The notes beneath the pieces were generated by a model. The model ran no database searches. It was not told the DNA's origin and saw only the letters and a program-made list of their open reading frames with translations. This document shows positions 50,672 to 62,833 of a stretch of DNA of 64,000 bases, piece by piece. The stretch is taken from assembly GCA_958450365.1 (NCBI GenBank), contig CAUEEP010000933.1, forward strand, positions 1,869,001 to 1,933,000. Direction: 5' to 3'. The translations under genes were made by a program, and so were the position numbers. The first letter of the stretch is position 1; each line of letters opens with the position of its first letter. The DNA comes from Mesorhabditis belari (lineage: Eukaryota; Nematoda; Chromadorea; Rhabditida; Rhabditidae).

Positions 50672-51395
50672 TTCTGCGCGACGTCGCATCCCCAATTGAC
50701 GTCACCGCCATTTGGAGGCAGTCGATGGGAGCGCCGCGTTGTCGTTTCTTTTTCATTTTTCAAATCATTTGTTTTTTTTAATCATTTTTTTGCATCTTTT
50801 TTTTTGAGTCTTTTTTTTTTCAGATTAATTTAAATTATTGTTTTACGTGATAAATTTTGTTTTTCTCTTTGAAATAAGAAAAAAAAAACAATTTCTATTT
50901 GAAAGCCGAGTCGAGACGAAAAATGAGAGATGTGTGCTTTCCGTGGGGTAGGCTAGTTTCCGCAACTTTTTTTGCGCAACAGGGTCATTTGCGCAACTGG
51001 GTCGTTTGCGCAACTCACCATAACTTTCTTCTAAGTGGGCCAATCTTTATGATTTTGATTTCATTTTGTTGCACTTATTGAGATCTACAAAATGAGACCA
51101 CAAATCATAAAGATTGGTCCACTTAGAAGAAAGTTATGGTGAGTTGCGGAAACTAGCCTACCCCCTTTCCGTCCTTTCTGTGCGACGTCGCATTTCCAAT
51201 TGACGTCAATTGACGTCACTCCAATCATTTGGAGGTAGTCGATGGGAGCACCGCGTTGTCGTTTCTTTTTCATTTTTCAAATCATTTGCTTTTTTTAGAT
51301 TAATTGAAATTATTGTTTTACGCGATAAATTTTGTTTTTCTCTTTGAAATAAGAAAAAAAACATTTGAATTTCCATTTGAAAGCCGAGTGGAGAA
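50672..51395. repeat. Tandem duplication of about 250 bp separated by an inverted-repeat element
   Basis: GCGACGTCGCATCCCCAATT at 50679 and GCGACGTCGCATTTCCAATT at 51182 begin copies that continue through GTCGATGGGAGC, GCGTTGTCGTTTCTTTTTCA and GAAAGCCGAG. ACGTCGC/GCGACGT is palindromic. No gene seen. Confidence 0.85.
50944..51166. mobile_element. Inverted-repeat element (MITE-like) with GCGCAAC words
   Basis: The left arm GGGGTAGGCTAGTTTCCGCA and the right arm (complement identical) enclose further complementary stretches, AACTCACCATAACTTTCTTC and AATCTTTATGATTT. Three TTTGCGCAAC words sit in the left arm only. No coding capacity. Confidence 0.85.
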
Positions 51396-51590
51396 TCCGG
51401 AATTTCGCATAGCCGGACCACAGTGAAAGCCAAAGGTGATTGTTAGATCGTTTGCGGAGTTGAATGGAAACAACGAAAGCAAAGCACATTTTCTGGACCG
51501 TTACAAAACTCAGTAACCCAAATATAAAGAGCCAGCTCTTCGATTAGAAACATCATATTGTTGCTAAAAAAATTTAGAATGGCTAAATAG
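51396..51590. other. Intergenic, no gene seen
   Basis: Short spacer between the duplication and the next repeat, with no recognisable feature. Confidence 0.5.
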
Positions 51591-51915
51591 GCTCTTCTAG
51601 GCTTCTAGGCTTCTAGGCTTGGCTTCTAGGCTTGGCTTCTAGGCTTGGCTTCTAGGCTTCTAGGCTTGGCTTCTAGGCTTCTAGGCTTGGCTTCTAGGCT
51701 TCTAGGCTTGGCTTCTAGGCTTCTAGGCTTGGCTTCTAGGCTTGGCTTCTAGGCTATCTAGGCTTCTGGCAGGCTTGGCTTCTAGGCTTGGCTTCTAGGC
51801 TTGGCTTCTAGGCTTTGGCTTCTAGGCTTCTAGGCTTCTAGGCTTGGCTTCTAGGCTTCTAGGCTTGGCTTCTAGGCTTCTAGGCTTGGCTTCTAGGCTT
51901 CTAGGCTTCTAGAAA
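51591..51915. repeat. CTTCTAGGCTTGG repeat
   Basis: Words TTCTAGGC and TTGGC alternate for 325 bp. Confidence 0.95.
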
Positions 51916-52248
51916 TAGACTCTTCTATTAGAATCTTTACTATGTATAAAAGATAATCTATAAAACTCATTAATCTTTTTAAAAAAAAAAACCGGATCAA
52001 TCACCGAATTTTCGCGATGAGTCACTTCTTTTTTCTCTTCTTTTTTTCTCTTCTCTTTCCTCTTCTTTTTGTTTTGTCAATTTTCAGGTGTAATTCCTAT
52101 TTCCCGAACTCAATCAACCGCTCGAAAATCCGACTTTTGTTGACTGACTGACTAGAAAGGATGACAAATTTGTACTTCAATTGTACCTGAGAATCATATT
52201 TATCGAAAACAGATGACTTTTCTGCTTTTCTGTGCTTTTCTTGTGCAC

Positions 52249-52305
52249 TTAGCGACTGTTGATTCTTAAAAATTTCCCGATTACGACCTCGTAGCCGTTG
52301 GGGAT
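52249..52305 (-). pseudogene. Orphan last exon of a TIMP-like gene, inverted
   Basis: On the minus strand, after the acceptor GATTTCAG, the reading IPNGYEVVIGKFLRINSR and then a stop closely parallels the last exon of TIMP gene 2 (IPNGYEKVLQGFQC). No other TIMP exon is found on this strand between here and the LINE fragment, and the family's final cysteine is missing. It is best read as the remnant of a third, inverted TIMP copy. Confidence 0.65.
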
Positions 52306-52639
52306 CTGAAATCTTTTTCGGATTATCTTTTTCAAATTTTTATTTCTTTTCTCTATATTTTCTGATATTTTCTGATTAACCTTGAGAGGAAAAAAAAGAG
52401 TTTTTTGTGCAATCAATCGATCACCTCCGTTTTCCCCATCTTTTTCGCCTCTTTCCGCTTTTTTTTTCTTTTCTTTTATGATTTTTTTACAAAAATGATG
52501 GATTGCCGCAAAAAAAAAATGGCTCAATTGACTTAAAAATCTAATAAATAAATTTAATTTTTATAAAAATTCTAAAGAAAAATCTCAGTTTTACCCTAAA
52601 ATCTCGAAATTTGAAAATTTTTAGAAAAAGGAGAGACTT

Positions 52640-53235
52640 GCTTTTTTTGAACTAAAAACTTTACAGCATCGTCGCTTTGTCATTGATTTAGTCGAAACTT
52701 TCAAAATCCTCCGTTGTAAACAGATTAGCCCTTTGTTTATAGACTTTTTCAAATTTAAACCGCGGTCAGGGCCCAGAAGTGGCTCATTCCTTTTGCAAAT
52801 TCCCTTTGCTTCCAATGCCTCTTTATCAAATTCATTTCCCGTTAGAGCCGCTAGATTATGGAACTTGCTCCCAAACGACATACGAGAAATTCAGTCGCTT
52901 TTCATATTCAAGAAACGTATCGATGCTTTAGATCTAGTGGCTCTTTGCCGTAAGTAATTGGCTTATTGATTTCAGTATGTATTGTATGATTAAGTATCAC
53001 TGTGCATTTTCTCCATCATTCTTTCCCTTTTTTTTTTTTTTAAATTATTATTATTATTTTTTTTAAATGAAAAAAACGAAAAAAGAAAAAAAAAAAAAAA
53101 AAAAAAAAATAAAAAAAAAAAAAAAAATAAAAAAAAAAATAGATAGATAGATAGATAGCTAATATCACTGTGCATTTCTCTATCATTTCTTTCACTTTAT
53201 CGTTTGAATAAAGTATTATTATTAAAAAAAAAAAA
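52640..53235 (+). mobile_element. 5'-truncated non-LTR retrotransposon (LINE) 3' end
   Basis: An open frame to 52957 ends with the tail typical of LINE reverse transcriptases: LQHRRFVIDLVETFKILRC, SFPVRAARLWNLLPNDI and SLFIFKKRIDAL. It is followed by a 3' UTR in which ATCACTGTGCATTT occurs twice (near 52998 and 53163), then long A-runs, GATA repeats and AATAAAGTATTATTATTAAA. Only the C-terminal 100 or so codons remain, so the copy is dead. Confidence 0.85.
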
Positions 53236-53439
53236 CTTTCAAGTCAAGAAGACTTGATTGTTGGTTGATCGATTTGCTGCTTTTTCTCGTTATTCTTTGA
53301 TCAACAAGACTTGCAAGTCTAACCTTTAGACTCACAGGTCAAGAAGACTTTTTTTCGTTTCAAATCCTTCGTTTCAAATCCTTCATTTTTCAATCAAAAT
53401 TTCAATTTTTCAATTTTTATTGAATTTTTCAGTGAAATC

Positions 53440-56072
53440 ATGAAGTTTCTATTGGTTTTTTGTGCCTTTTTTGAGCATCGCTTTTGCTTGTAAATGCCAA
53501 GATTTATCGGCGAAAGACGCGTTTTGTCGAGCGACATGGGGCAAGTTTTTTTTTGTCGAAATTTTTGACTTTTGACTTTTTGACTTTTTGACTTTTTGAC
53601 TTTTCTGAAAAACTGAAAATCAATTTTTCAATCAATTTCCGTAAACGAATAGATGAAATAGATGAAATAGACGATAAAATGTCTTCATTTTATGGTCTAT
53701 TTCATAAGTAAATTTCTATTTCTCTTCCCGAATTCATCCATTCATCACATCCAATTCATTTAATCCACAATTCAATTTAATTTAATCAATTTAGCCCAGT
53801 GTTTAATCCAGTTTAGTCTTTTTTTTTTTTTTTTGCAAACTTTTTTGCAGCTTTTGGTTCATTTTGTAAAAGAGAAATTTACGGTAATCGGTTAAGACGG
53901 TAAATAGGTATCAAAGAGGTATTATTGTAAATCGTAGTACCGTAAATACTGTAATAGTGCTGTAATAGTACTGTAATAGTATTGTAATAGTATTGTAATA
54001 GTATTGTAATAGTACTGATCAACCCTCGTACAGAGGTATTAAATAGGTATTAAATAGCTGCTAAATAGTTGCCAAATAGGTATCAAATAGGTATCAAATA
54101 GGTATGAAATAGTTATCAAATAGGTATGAAATAGTTATCAAGTAGGTATCAAATAGTTATCAAGTAGGTATCAAATAGGTATCAAATAGGTATCAAGTAG
54201 GTATCAAGTAGCTATCAAGTAGGTATCAAGTAGCTATCAAGTAGCTATCAAGTAGCTATCAAGTAGCTATCAAGTAGCTATCAAGTAGCTATCAAGTAGC
54301 TATCAAGTAGCTATCAAGTAGCTATCAAGTAGCTATCAAGTAGCTATCAAATAGGTATCAAGTAGCTATCAAGTAGCTATCAAATCGTTACCAAATAGGT
54401 ATCAAGTAGGTATTAAATAGTGACCAAATAGGTATGAAATAGTTGCCAAATCGTTACCAAATAGTCGATGCATTTTAGAAATGATCAAACAAAATTAAAG
54501 TATCAACTAAATTCGTAAATTGATTCCTTTTTCAATTTCTTTTTCAATTCCTTTTTCAATTTCAGTTTCTCACCTTAAAGTAAAGCTTCGAATAACGAAA
54601 CAACCGCTGCCCGAGGGATCAACCCGGAAAGGACTCAACAATTTGCGATACGGTGTCGAGCATTTGCAAGTGTTCAAAGTGAGCACAACATTTATTTGAT
54701 TATTACGATTTAAAACAGAAAAACAAGACTGGAATCTAGAAGAACTGGATTTTGGCATCTTTAGCAAACTTTTCAGTGTGAATTTCAATTAGCAATCATG
54801 TCCTCTTGAGTCATTCTTTTAGAAACCCTCGAATCTCAGCACTTTACCCAACGAGATCTTCACTCCAAGTGAGCCGCCAGCTTGCGGATTGATCGTTGAG
54901 GCTGGACGGGAATACCTTTTAGCTGGTAAAATGTTTTTGATGTTGAATTTCGCAAAATCTTAGAAACTAGATAGAAAAGAGCAGTGTCTTTCTGTTCGTC
55001 TGTCTGTTCGTCTGTCTGTTCTCGTCTGTTCTCGTCTGTTCTCAGCCGTTCTCAGCCGTTCTCAGCCGTTCTCAGCCGTTCTCAGCCGTTCTCAGCCGTT
55101 CTCAGCCGTCTTTTAACCAATAAACCTAAAACTTTGTTAGAAAACATTAGATTATATTGTAGTTGTACCATTTAAAATAAAAAACTAAAAACATGACAGT
55201 TCAGTATCACTAAGGGACCCGAACCCTGATCGTCTGGCCTGTAGGGAACCGTCCTCCCGACTGCGCCACGGCTACACAGGCCGCCTGCCAGAAAAACCCG
55301 GTCTTAGACGAGACTTTTTGAAAAAAGCCTCCCCAAATCTGTTCGAGTTAGGTCCAAAGATCGCTATAACAACGGATTTTTCTGCCACTTCTCTTATGTC
55401 CCAATGGCGCAGTCGGGAGGGCGGTTACCTGCAGGTCATACGATCGGGGTTCGACCCCTCGTTGCTTTTTTAAGTTCTCTTTTTAGATTTTTGATAAAAA
55501 CCTATCAAGATCTGGTCAAATCAAGCCAAACGATGGCTAGAAATAGATCAAATCCAACTTGAAACTAAGTCATTTCATTTCGTATTAGCCTTCGATCAAG
55601 TCCACTCCAATTCTAGGCCATAGCCAGGCCAACCAGATTAAACTTGGGGTCATGATGCCTACTTTCTGAGCATTCATAATCCATTTTATACTAGATTCAG
55701 CTCAGAATTGATTCCACTACGAAAAGAAAGCTCAAGTGCACTAGAATCTTTGTGTTTACCAAGCAAAGTACAACTGAAAAGTGTGAAAGCCTTTGTCGAC
55801 GTTTGTTGTTTGTGAAAGCCTTTGTCGACGTTTGTTTTCAGGTTCCCTAAACGGTGACGCTTTGTACACAGTACTTTGTGGACAGGTTGGCTTTTGAAAA
55901 AGCTTCTTAAAATCTAAGATTTTCAGATTCTCCCCGATAATAAACTCGGCGAAACGATCGAGTCGAGACTTGAATGGAAAAATGTATTGAAATTTGTGTT
56001 TTTTTAAATCCAGATCATGAATTCCAGATTCCCAACGGCTACGAAAAAGTGTTACAAGGATTTCAATGCTGA
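53440..56072 (+). CDS. TIMP-like metalloproteinase inhibitor 2, with a one-base shift in exon 1
   Basis: Paralogue of the upstream TIMP. Exons: 53440-53540, 54566-54678, 54823-54925, 55842-55885, 55927-55983, 56028-56072; AATAAA at about 56093. The mature start CKC, then DAFCRATW, VSHLKVKLRI, RYGVEHLQVFK, PPACGLIV and TVLCGQ match N-TIMP, with six cysteines. Exon 1 is one base too long: a run of six T within GCCTTTTTTGAGC puts the signal peptide out of frame with CKC, and five T would fix it (153 residues). Exon phases also demand the loss of one base. The donor of intron 1 is GC (ATGGG/GCAAG). The shift could be a homopolymer error or a real null allele. Confidence 0.8.
53935..54470. repeat. 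11-bp repeat TATCAAGTAGC and relatives (TIMP 2 intron 1)
   Basis: Begins as GTAATAGTATT words (53945-54012), then about 40 copies of TATCAAGTAGC/TATCAAATAGG. Confidence 0.95.
54985..55095. repeat. 10-bp repeat TTCTCAGCCG
   Basis: Seven copies, preceded by TTCGTCTGTCTG words. TIMP 2 intron 3. Confidence 0.95.
55209..55277 (-). tRNA. tRNA-like element (minus) in TIMP 2 intron 3
   Basis: Minus strand: A-box CGTGGCGCAGTCGGGAGG and B-box-like GGGTTCGGGTCCC. It forms a diverged inverted pair with the element at 55388. No standard acceptor stem. Confidence 0.35.
55388..55470 (+). tRNA. tRNA-like element (plus) in TIMP 2 intron 3
   Basis: A-box ATGGCGCAGTCGGGAGGG and B-box GGGGTTCGACCCC with a complete five-pair T stem, then a T-run terminator. 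ACCTGCAGGT lies where the anticodon arm should be. Only the inner part of the acceptor stem pairs. Confidence 0.4.
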
Positions 56073-56184
56073 AAAATGATCAGATTTGAATGAATAAAGA
56101 TTAAACCACTATTTCGAAAGTAATTTAGTGAATTGAGAGGGTTTTTTTTGGTTGTATTGAGTGAAAGAATGAGGTAAATGAGGT

Positions 56185-56470
56185 AATGAGTAACGACTAC
56201 GCGATTGTACGCTTAAAACGTCGTCGTCGAGAATCTATTGTAAAAAAGCATCTTCCTGGAACGCAGGCTATATAAAAATTTGTTTAAAATATAACTTTCA
56301 TTATCGTATCTTTAGAGCTACCGTATACCTCAAAGGTGCCATTACCGTATAGGCCCTAACTTCCAAAATCAAAAATCTGATTTCAACAAGTTCAAGTGTG
56401 CCTTCCAGATAAGCTAAAAAGAAATCAACGGCTTTGATAGTCGCTCGAGTCTTCCAGAAATTCGTTAGAC
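56185..56470. repeat. 285-bp dispersed repeat, copy 1
   Basis: Begins ACGACTACGCGATTGTACGC and includes TTCCTGGAACGCAGGCTAT (forward CTGGA-box) and GTGTGCCTTCCAGATAAGC (reverse box). Copies 2 and 3 are at about 57958-58240 and 58250-58540 in ACSL intron 1. Confidence 0.92.
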
Positions 56471-56934
56471 TAGATTTTTCCTAAAATACCTTACAAAAGA
56501 TCTTCAAAGGTTACAAAAAATCTTTAAATTTTCGAATAAAGATTGAATAATGATTAAGCAACTATTGAACAACTATTGAAGAACTATTTCTAAAGTAATT
56601 TAGTCAATTGAGAGGGTTTTTTTTGGTTGTATTGAGTGAAAGAATGAGGATTTTATTGAGTGAAAGAAAGAGAGGAGGTCGAGTGGATCTCTTCTCGATC
56701 AAGTTCTTCTCTTTCTCTCTTCTCTTTCTCTGCTGAGGATCTGGGTCAGTCTCATTTTCTTTCAATCTTCTTTTCACCATACTTTTCCTTTTCTTTTTCT
56801 ATTTCTTCGAATTCTTGCGGATTTGAAGATTTTAACCCGGAAAACCATTTTTTCAGCAGTTTTCCAACAAAATCTCCGTTTTTGTAGCCTTCAAACCTTT
56901 AAAAATTCGATTAAAACTCTAGAAATTGAGCTTA

Positions 56935-57378
56935 AAAGCTTAATAAATCGATCTAGTTCTGTTTAAAGCTATCTAGTATTGTTTAACTCGATCTAGTACT
57001 GTTTAAATCTATCTAGTACTGTTTAAAGTTGTCTAGTACAATTTTTTACAGTTTAAATCGATCTAGTACTGTTTTAAGGCTATCTAGTACTGCTTAAAGC
57101 TATCTAGTATTGTTTAACTCGATCTAGTACTGTTTAAAGCTGTCTAGTACTGTTTAAAGCTATCTAGTACTGTTTAAAGCTGTCTAGTACTGTTTAAAGC
57201 TGTCTAGTACTGTTTTAAGGCTATCTAGTACTGTTTAAAGCTGTCTAGTACTGTTTAAAGCTATCTAGTACTGTTTAAAGCTATCTAGTACTGTTTAACT
57301 CGATCTAGTACTGTTTTAAGGCTATCTAGTACTGTTTAAAGCTATCTAGTACTGTGTTAAATCGATCTAGCACTGTTT
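56935..57378. repeat. 20-bp repeat CTATCTAGTACTGTTTAAAG
   Basis: About 22 copies with CGATCTAG and TGTCTAG variants, upstream of the acyl-CoA synthetase. Confidence 0.95.
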
Positions 57379-57620
57379 AAATCAATATCTATCACCTCTT
57401 TTTTTCCGAAAATCAATACGATCATTTTTTTTGCTTTTCTCCTTACATTAGAGATTCTCGTTTTGCTGTGAAATGCTTCGTTTTGTTTTTTTAACAATTT
57501 TCAAATTCACAATCAATGAAATAGACATTTTTCTGTGTTTATTTTCAATCTTTTACTTCAATTTTGTTAATTTTTCAATTCAAATTACTTATAAAAGCTT
57601 TAAAAATTGCTTTTTTTCAG

Positions 57621-60600
57621 ATGCGCGACTTTTATAAAGCTCCACAATTCACTCAATACTCTCGAATTTTGTTTGGTGATGAGCGAATCCATGAGAATAT
57701 TCTTGTTAACGGTAAGTAAACGTACATTTTAAACGTTAGCTTAGAGTTTTGAAAAGTTTACAACACTTTTCTAAGTGCAAAGAATCGAACAAAAGCACAA
57801 ATGACGTTTCAACAGCTTTTTCTTCGTCATTTTGCACAAAGTTCTCATTTTCTTTTTATTAGTTTTCAAAAGGAGATTTAAAGCTATCAAATGATTATAA
57901 TAGTTTCGTTTTTTCTTTCGTTTTTCTTTCGATTTACACCCAAATAAACACCGAAACAGTAACGACTACGCGACTGTACGCTTAAAACGCCGTAGTCGAG
58001 AATCCATTGTAAAAAAGTATCTTCCTGGAACGCAGGCTATCCAATGATGTGTTTAAAATATAACTTTCATTATCGTATCTTTAGAGCTACCGTATACCTC
58101 AAAGCTGTCATTACCGTATAGGCCCAAACTTCCAAAATCAAAAATCTGATTTCAACAAGGTCAAGTGTGCCTTCCAGATAAGCTAAAGAGAAATCAACGG
58201 CTTTGATCGTCGCTCGAGTCTTCCAGAAATTCGTTAGACTAGAAATCCGTTAGACGATTGTACGCTTAAAACGTCGTCGTCGAGAATCTATTGTAAAAAA
58301 GGATCTTCCTGGAACGCAGGCTATATAAAAATTTGTTTAAAATATAACTTTCATTATCGTATCTTTAGAGCTACCGTATACCTCAATGCTGTCATTACCG
58401 TATAGGCCCTAACTTCGTAAATCAAAAGTCTGATTTCAATAAGTTCAAGTGTGCCTTCCAGATAAGCTAAAGAGAAATCAACGGCTTTGATCGTCGCTCG
58501 AATTTTCCAGAAATTCGTTAGACTAGATTTTTCCTAAAATACCTCAAGGTTACAAAAGATCTCAAGATACAAAAGATTCAAATTTTAAAAAAATCCAGAG
58601 CCAATCACTGGTCCTCCATGCGGTACTGTAACGACGATGTGGGAGAATTTAAAGAGAACAACCGCCATTCATCCAGACGCTGATTTCCTCGGCGAAATCG
58701 GAAACGATGGGAGATATCATTTTAAAACTTATAAAGAGGTGAGTTATAGAAAACTAAAAGAAACGAGATCGAGATCTCAAGATCAGATGAGCTTTTGACT
58801 TGAAAAAGATTTGTGCTCAGTCTCTAGCAGTCTTAGCTTTCCAATAGGCGTTCTTTTGACGGTGTACGATAGGTGCGTTGATAGGTGTACGACGGACTGC
58901 TAGAGACGGAAATGTCGGATTTTATGTCTTAAGTCTGAATCTAGAGCTGAGCTCTTAGAGTTTTCATTGTTCAGGTGATGGAGATCGCAGAAACGATTGG
59001 ATCGGCCGTTTACAATTTGGGGATTCAAACTGGGACGAGAGTCGGTTTGTCTTTGGTTAATCAGGCCAATGGACAGGCCATGGACAGGCCAATGAACAGG
59101 CCAATGAACAGGCCAATGGACAGGCCAATGAACAGGCCATGGACAGGCCAATGAACAGGCCAATGGACAGGCCAATGGACAGGCTGAAATTGTAGAAAAA
59201 TTGTAGAACAATGAGTCAGATCACGTTGAGGAACAGAATCTAATCTAAGATATCAATTTGTTCCTGAATTCCTGAACTCCTAGGTCTTGCCGGGATCCAC
59301 TCAGTCAACTATGAGGAAGCGATGTGGGGATTGATCTCACAGGGAATCGCTCTTGTTCCCCTCTATCACAACTCAAAAGATGATGCAATTTGGTTTGTCA
59401 AAGTTTGATATCCCGATTTAGACTTTATTGTGCTTTATTTATTGTAAGCTAAGCCTATAGCCTACGTTATTGTAATTAAAATTTATGTATTTTAGAAAAC
59501 GACTAAAGCAGTAAGGCTTGCTTTTTTGTTTAAAATAAGAACAAAACAATCGAAGGAAAGCTTTTGATTTGCTCGACATTTGAAATCCTTTTTTTTTGTA
59601 GTCATCTATATGTTTTGGTTTAGCGAAATCGTTGCCTCTTGTCAGCTGGAGTTGATCTTTTGTGATACACCTGAACGAATTGTTGATTTCATTCAAAAAC
59701 GTAAAGAAGGATTGATCGAGTCGGTTAAGGTAAAGAAAAATCAAAACTACGATGGAAATCCTTTTTAGATTCTCGTTTTGTTAAATGGAAACCTCTCAGA
59801 GATCAGCACTGTTGAGGATTTAAAGGTTAGAAAAAGTAGAAAAGTAGAAAAGCTGTAGAAAAGCTGTAGACAGATCTGTAGATAGCTCTATAGACAGCTT
59901 TGTAGACAGCTTTGTAGATAGCTTTGTAGAAAGCTCTATAGAAAAAGATTCAATTCAACTCCAAAACCAGATCCTTGTCTTTGCCGATTTCTTGAAACTT
60001 GGAGAAGAGAATCGAGTCAAGCCGAATCCACCAAAAGCCGATGATGTTTATATAATTTGTCACACATCAGGCACAACTGGTTGGTTCTCTAATTGACAAA
60101 ATGACAAGGAAGACAAGACAAGAGAGACAAGACAAGACAAGGCAAGAGAGGCAAGAGAGACAAGACAAGACAACAAGAGAGGACAAGACAAGGCAAGAGA
60201 GACAAGACAAGACAAGGCAAGAGAGACAAGACAAGAGAGACAAGACAAGACAAGGCAAGAGAGACAAGACAAGACAAGGCAAGAGAGACAAGACAAGACA
60301 AGATGACAAGACAAGACAAGGTAAGAGAGACAAGACAAGATGACAAGACAAGACAAGGCAAGAGAGACAAGACAAGACAACAAGAGAGGACAAGACAAGA
60401 CAAGGCAAGAGAGACAAGACAAGATGACAAGAGAGGACAAGACAAGGCAAGAGAGACAAGACAAGACAAGACAAGATGACAAGACAAGACAAGGCAAGAG
60501 AGACAAGACAAGATGACAAGACAAGACAAGAGAGACAAGACAAGATGACAAGAGAGACAAGAGAGACAAGACAAGACAAGACAAGCTGTCAACAACAAAA

Positions 60601-62770
60601 CCCTATAACCAACTTGTGCAAGCAAACTGCTTTAAGAACTGTTCCGTCTTCAACTTCAAAAGAAATTAAAACTCTCTAGCTTTCTAGGCAGACCGAAAGG
60701 AGTCCAACTAACACATAAAAACCTTCTCGCCGCCATGTCCGGCCTCTATATGCAATGGTTTGACTTATCTTTTCCCTAGTTTACTCAATTCTCAGGTGCC
60801 ACCCACCACATGACTTCAAATTCGGCACCAATGACACTTATTTTTCATTCCTCTCACTAGCGCACATCTATGAGCATTTAATGCAGGTAGTTTTTTTGAA
60901 CAAAAAACACTTTTACCTTTACCTTTACCCTATATTTTAGTCTTTCATCATTTACACTGGCGGCCGGGTGGGCGTCTACTCAGGCGATTTAAAGAAGCTA
61001 ATCTTAGACATTCAAAATCTCAAGCCAACAATGATCAGCCTTGTCCCGAGAATCCTTAACAAGCTATATGATCAAGTTTGCAAAGTTTTTAGATAAACCA
61101 AAATTTCTTTAGGTTCATGCTAACATTGCCAAAGCGCCTTTCATTGCAAAAAAGCTGTTCGCTGCTGCGAAAAGGCGAAACTTGAGCAGTTGCATCGTGG
61201 AATCAACAATCCGAACACGATTTGGGACAAGCTTGTGTTTGAGAAGGTTAGCCTTGAGATGATCCGGAGTTTTGGAATGCACGCTAGCCATTCCCTGGGT
61301 TAGCTATCCATTCCTGAGTTGAGGTTTAGATCCGACTAGTGATCGGTGGTCGAGTACGCTACTTGACGACAGGAGGAGCGCCGGTGACACCAGCTGTGCA
61401 CGATTTCACGAGAATTGCTTTTGGATGTCCGCTCTTTGAGGGGTAAATATTATTTTCGACTGTTTCTCTATTTTTATTTAGTTATGGTCAAACTGAGTGC
61501 GGAGCTGCTGGAACGTTGAATCTCCCGGGCGACCTCACTGGTGGAACACATGTTGGTGCGCCTGCTCCCTGGGCACAAGTAAGGATTTGTTGTTATAGTT
61601 TTGATGGGTGGATTAGCTGCACGGGATTAGCTAGATTAGCTTGAATAGCTTGAATAGTTTGAATAGTTTGAATAGTTTGAATCAACTGGCCTCAACTTGC
61701 AATCAAATCCGAAAGAGACTCGCGTACTTGAATGGTATTGTTGTCATCCTTGTTGAACGGGTATTGTTGTCCGACGTGGAAATGAATGTCAACACAGTTG
61801 TCCAATGGCATCAATGGTTTCGAGACGTCTTAGTCGAAGCTAAGACGATAGCTAAGACGATAGCTAAAACAATAGCTAGGACGATAGCTAAGACGATAGC
61901 TAAGACGATACCTAAAACGATAGCTAAAACCATAGCTAAGACAATAGCTAAAACCATAGCTAAGACGATAGCTAAGACGATAGCTATCTCGATGCACCAG
62001 CGATTGGAGGACAAATACATTATTGACAGTTAGTATAGATGAAGCTAACGTTGCTAAAGAATAATGTCGGAGTTGTTCGCAAGGATTTGTTATTTGGAGA
62101 GATAGTGGAAGACACGAAGCAGGGCTATTGAATTGGTTGATGCTCAAAACCTTGATCATATCATCCAACATGTTCTACCGGACGTGCATACCGATTTAGC
62201 AAGTTACAATAACTTGACCAATCTCGGATAAATGCATAACAAAGTTACTCATTCAAACAATTTGACAACAAACAACAACAACAAACAACAACAACAAACA
62301 ACAACAACAAACAACAACAAACAACAACAACAAACAACAACAACAACAACAACAAACAACAAACAACAACAACACACGCAACAAATTGAGCTAATTGAGC
62401 TAATTGAAAAGAGAAATCGAGATGAGAAATGGTGATCTATGAATTATTTCATTTCAAACAACAAAAGGGTAATTGTTGATGTGCTATGTGTAGTTTAAAA
62501 GGTAATTATTAATTATTAAATCCAAATTTATTTGTTTATTGTTTAGATCAAATTGGTTGATGTTCCAGAACTCGGCTACTTGTCTGCGAACGACAAGGGA
62601 GAGGTTAGCTTTTATTTAGTCATTTAAAATCAAATGTTCTTAGGTTTGCTTCCGTGGCGCTGCTGTAATGAAGGGATATTTTGGAGATGAAGAATTGTCA
62701 AAGAAAACGGTTGATGAGCAGGTAGGGTTTTTAGATGTTTGCTTGCTTGCTAAGCTTGCTTGCTTGCTAA

Positions 62771-62833
<63 letters not shown>

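Noticed and set aside
56660..56887. 75-codon Ser/Phe-rich frame upstream of ACSL as its N-terminal exon
   Set aside because: No donor in a phase that joins 57621, and the sequence does not resemble an ACSL N terminus.
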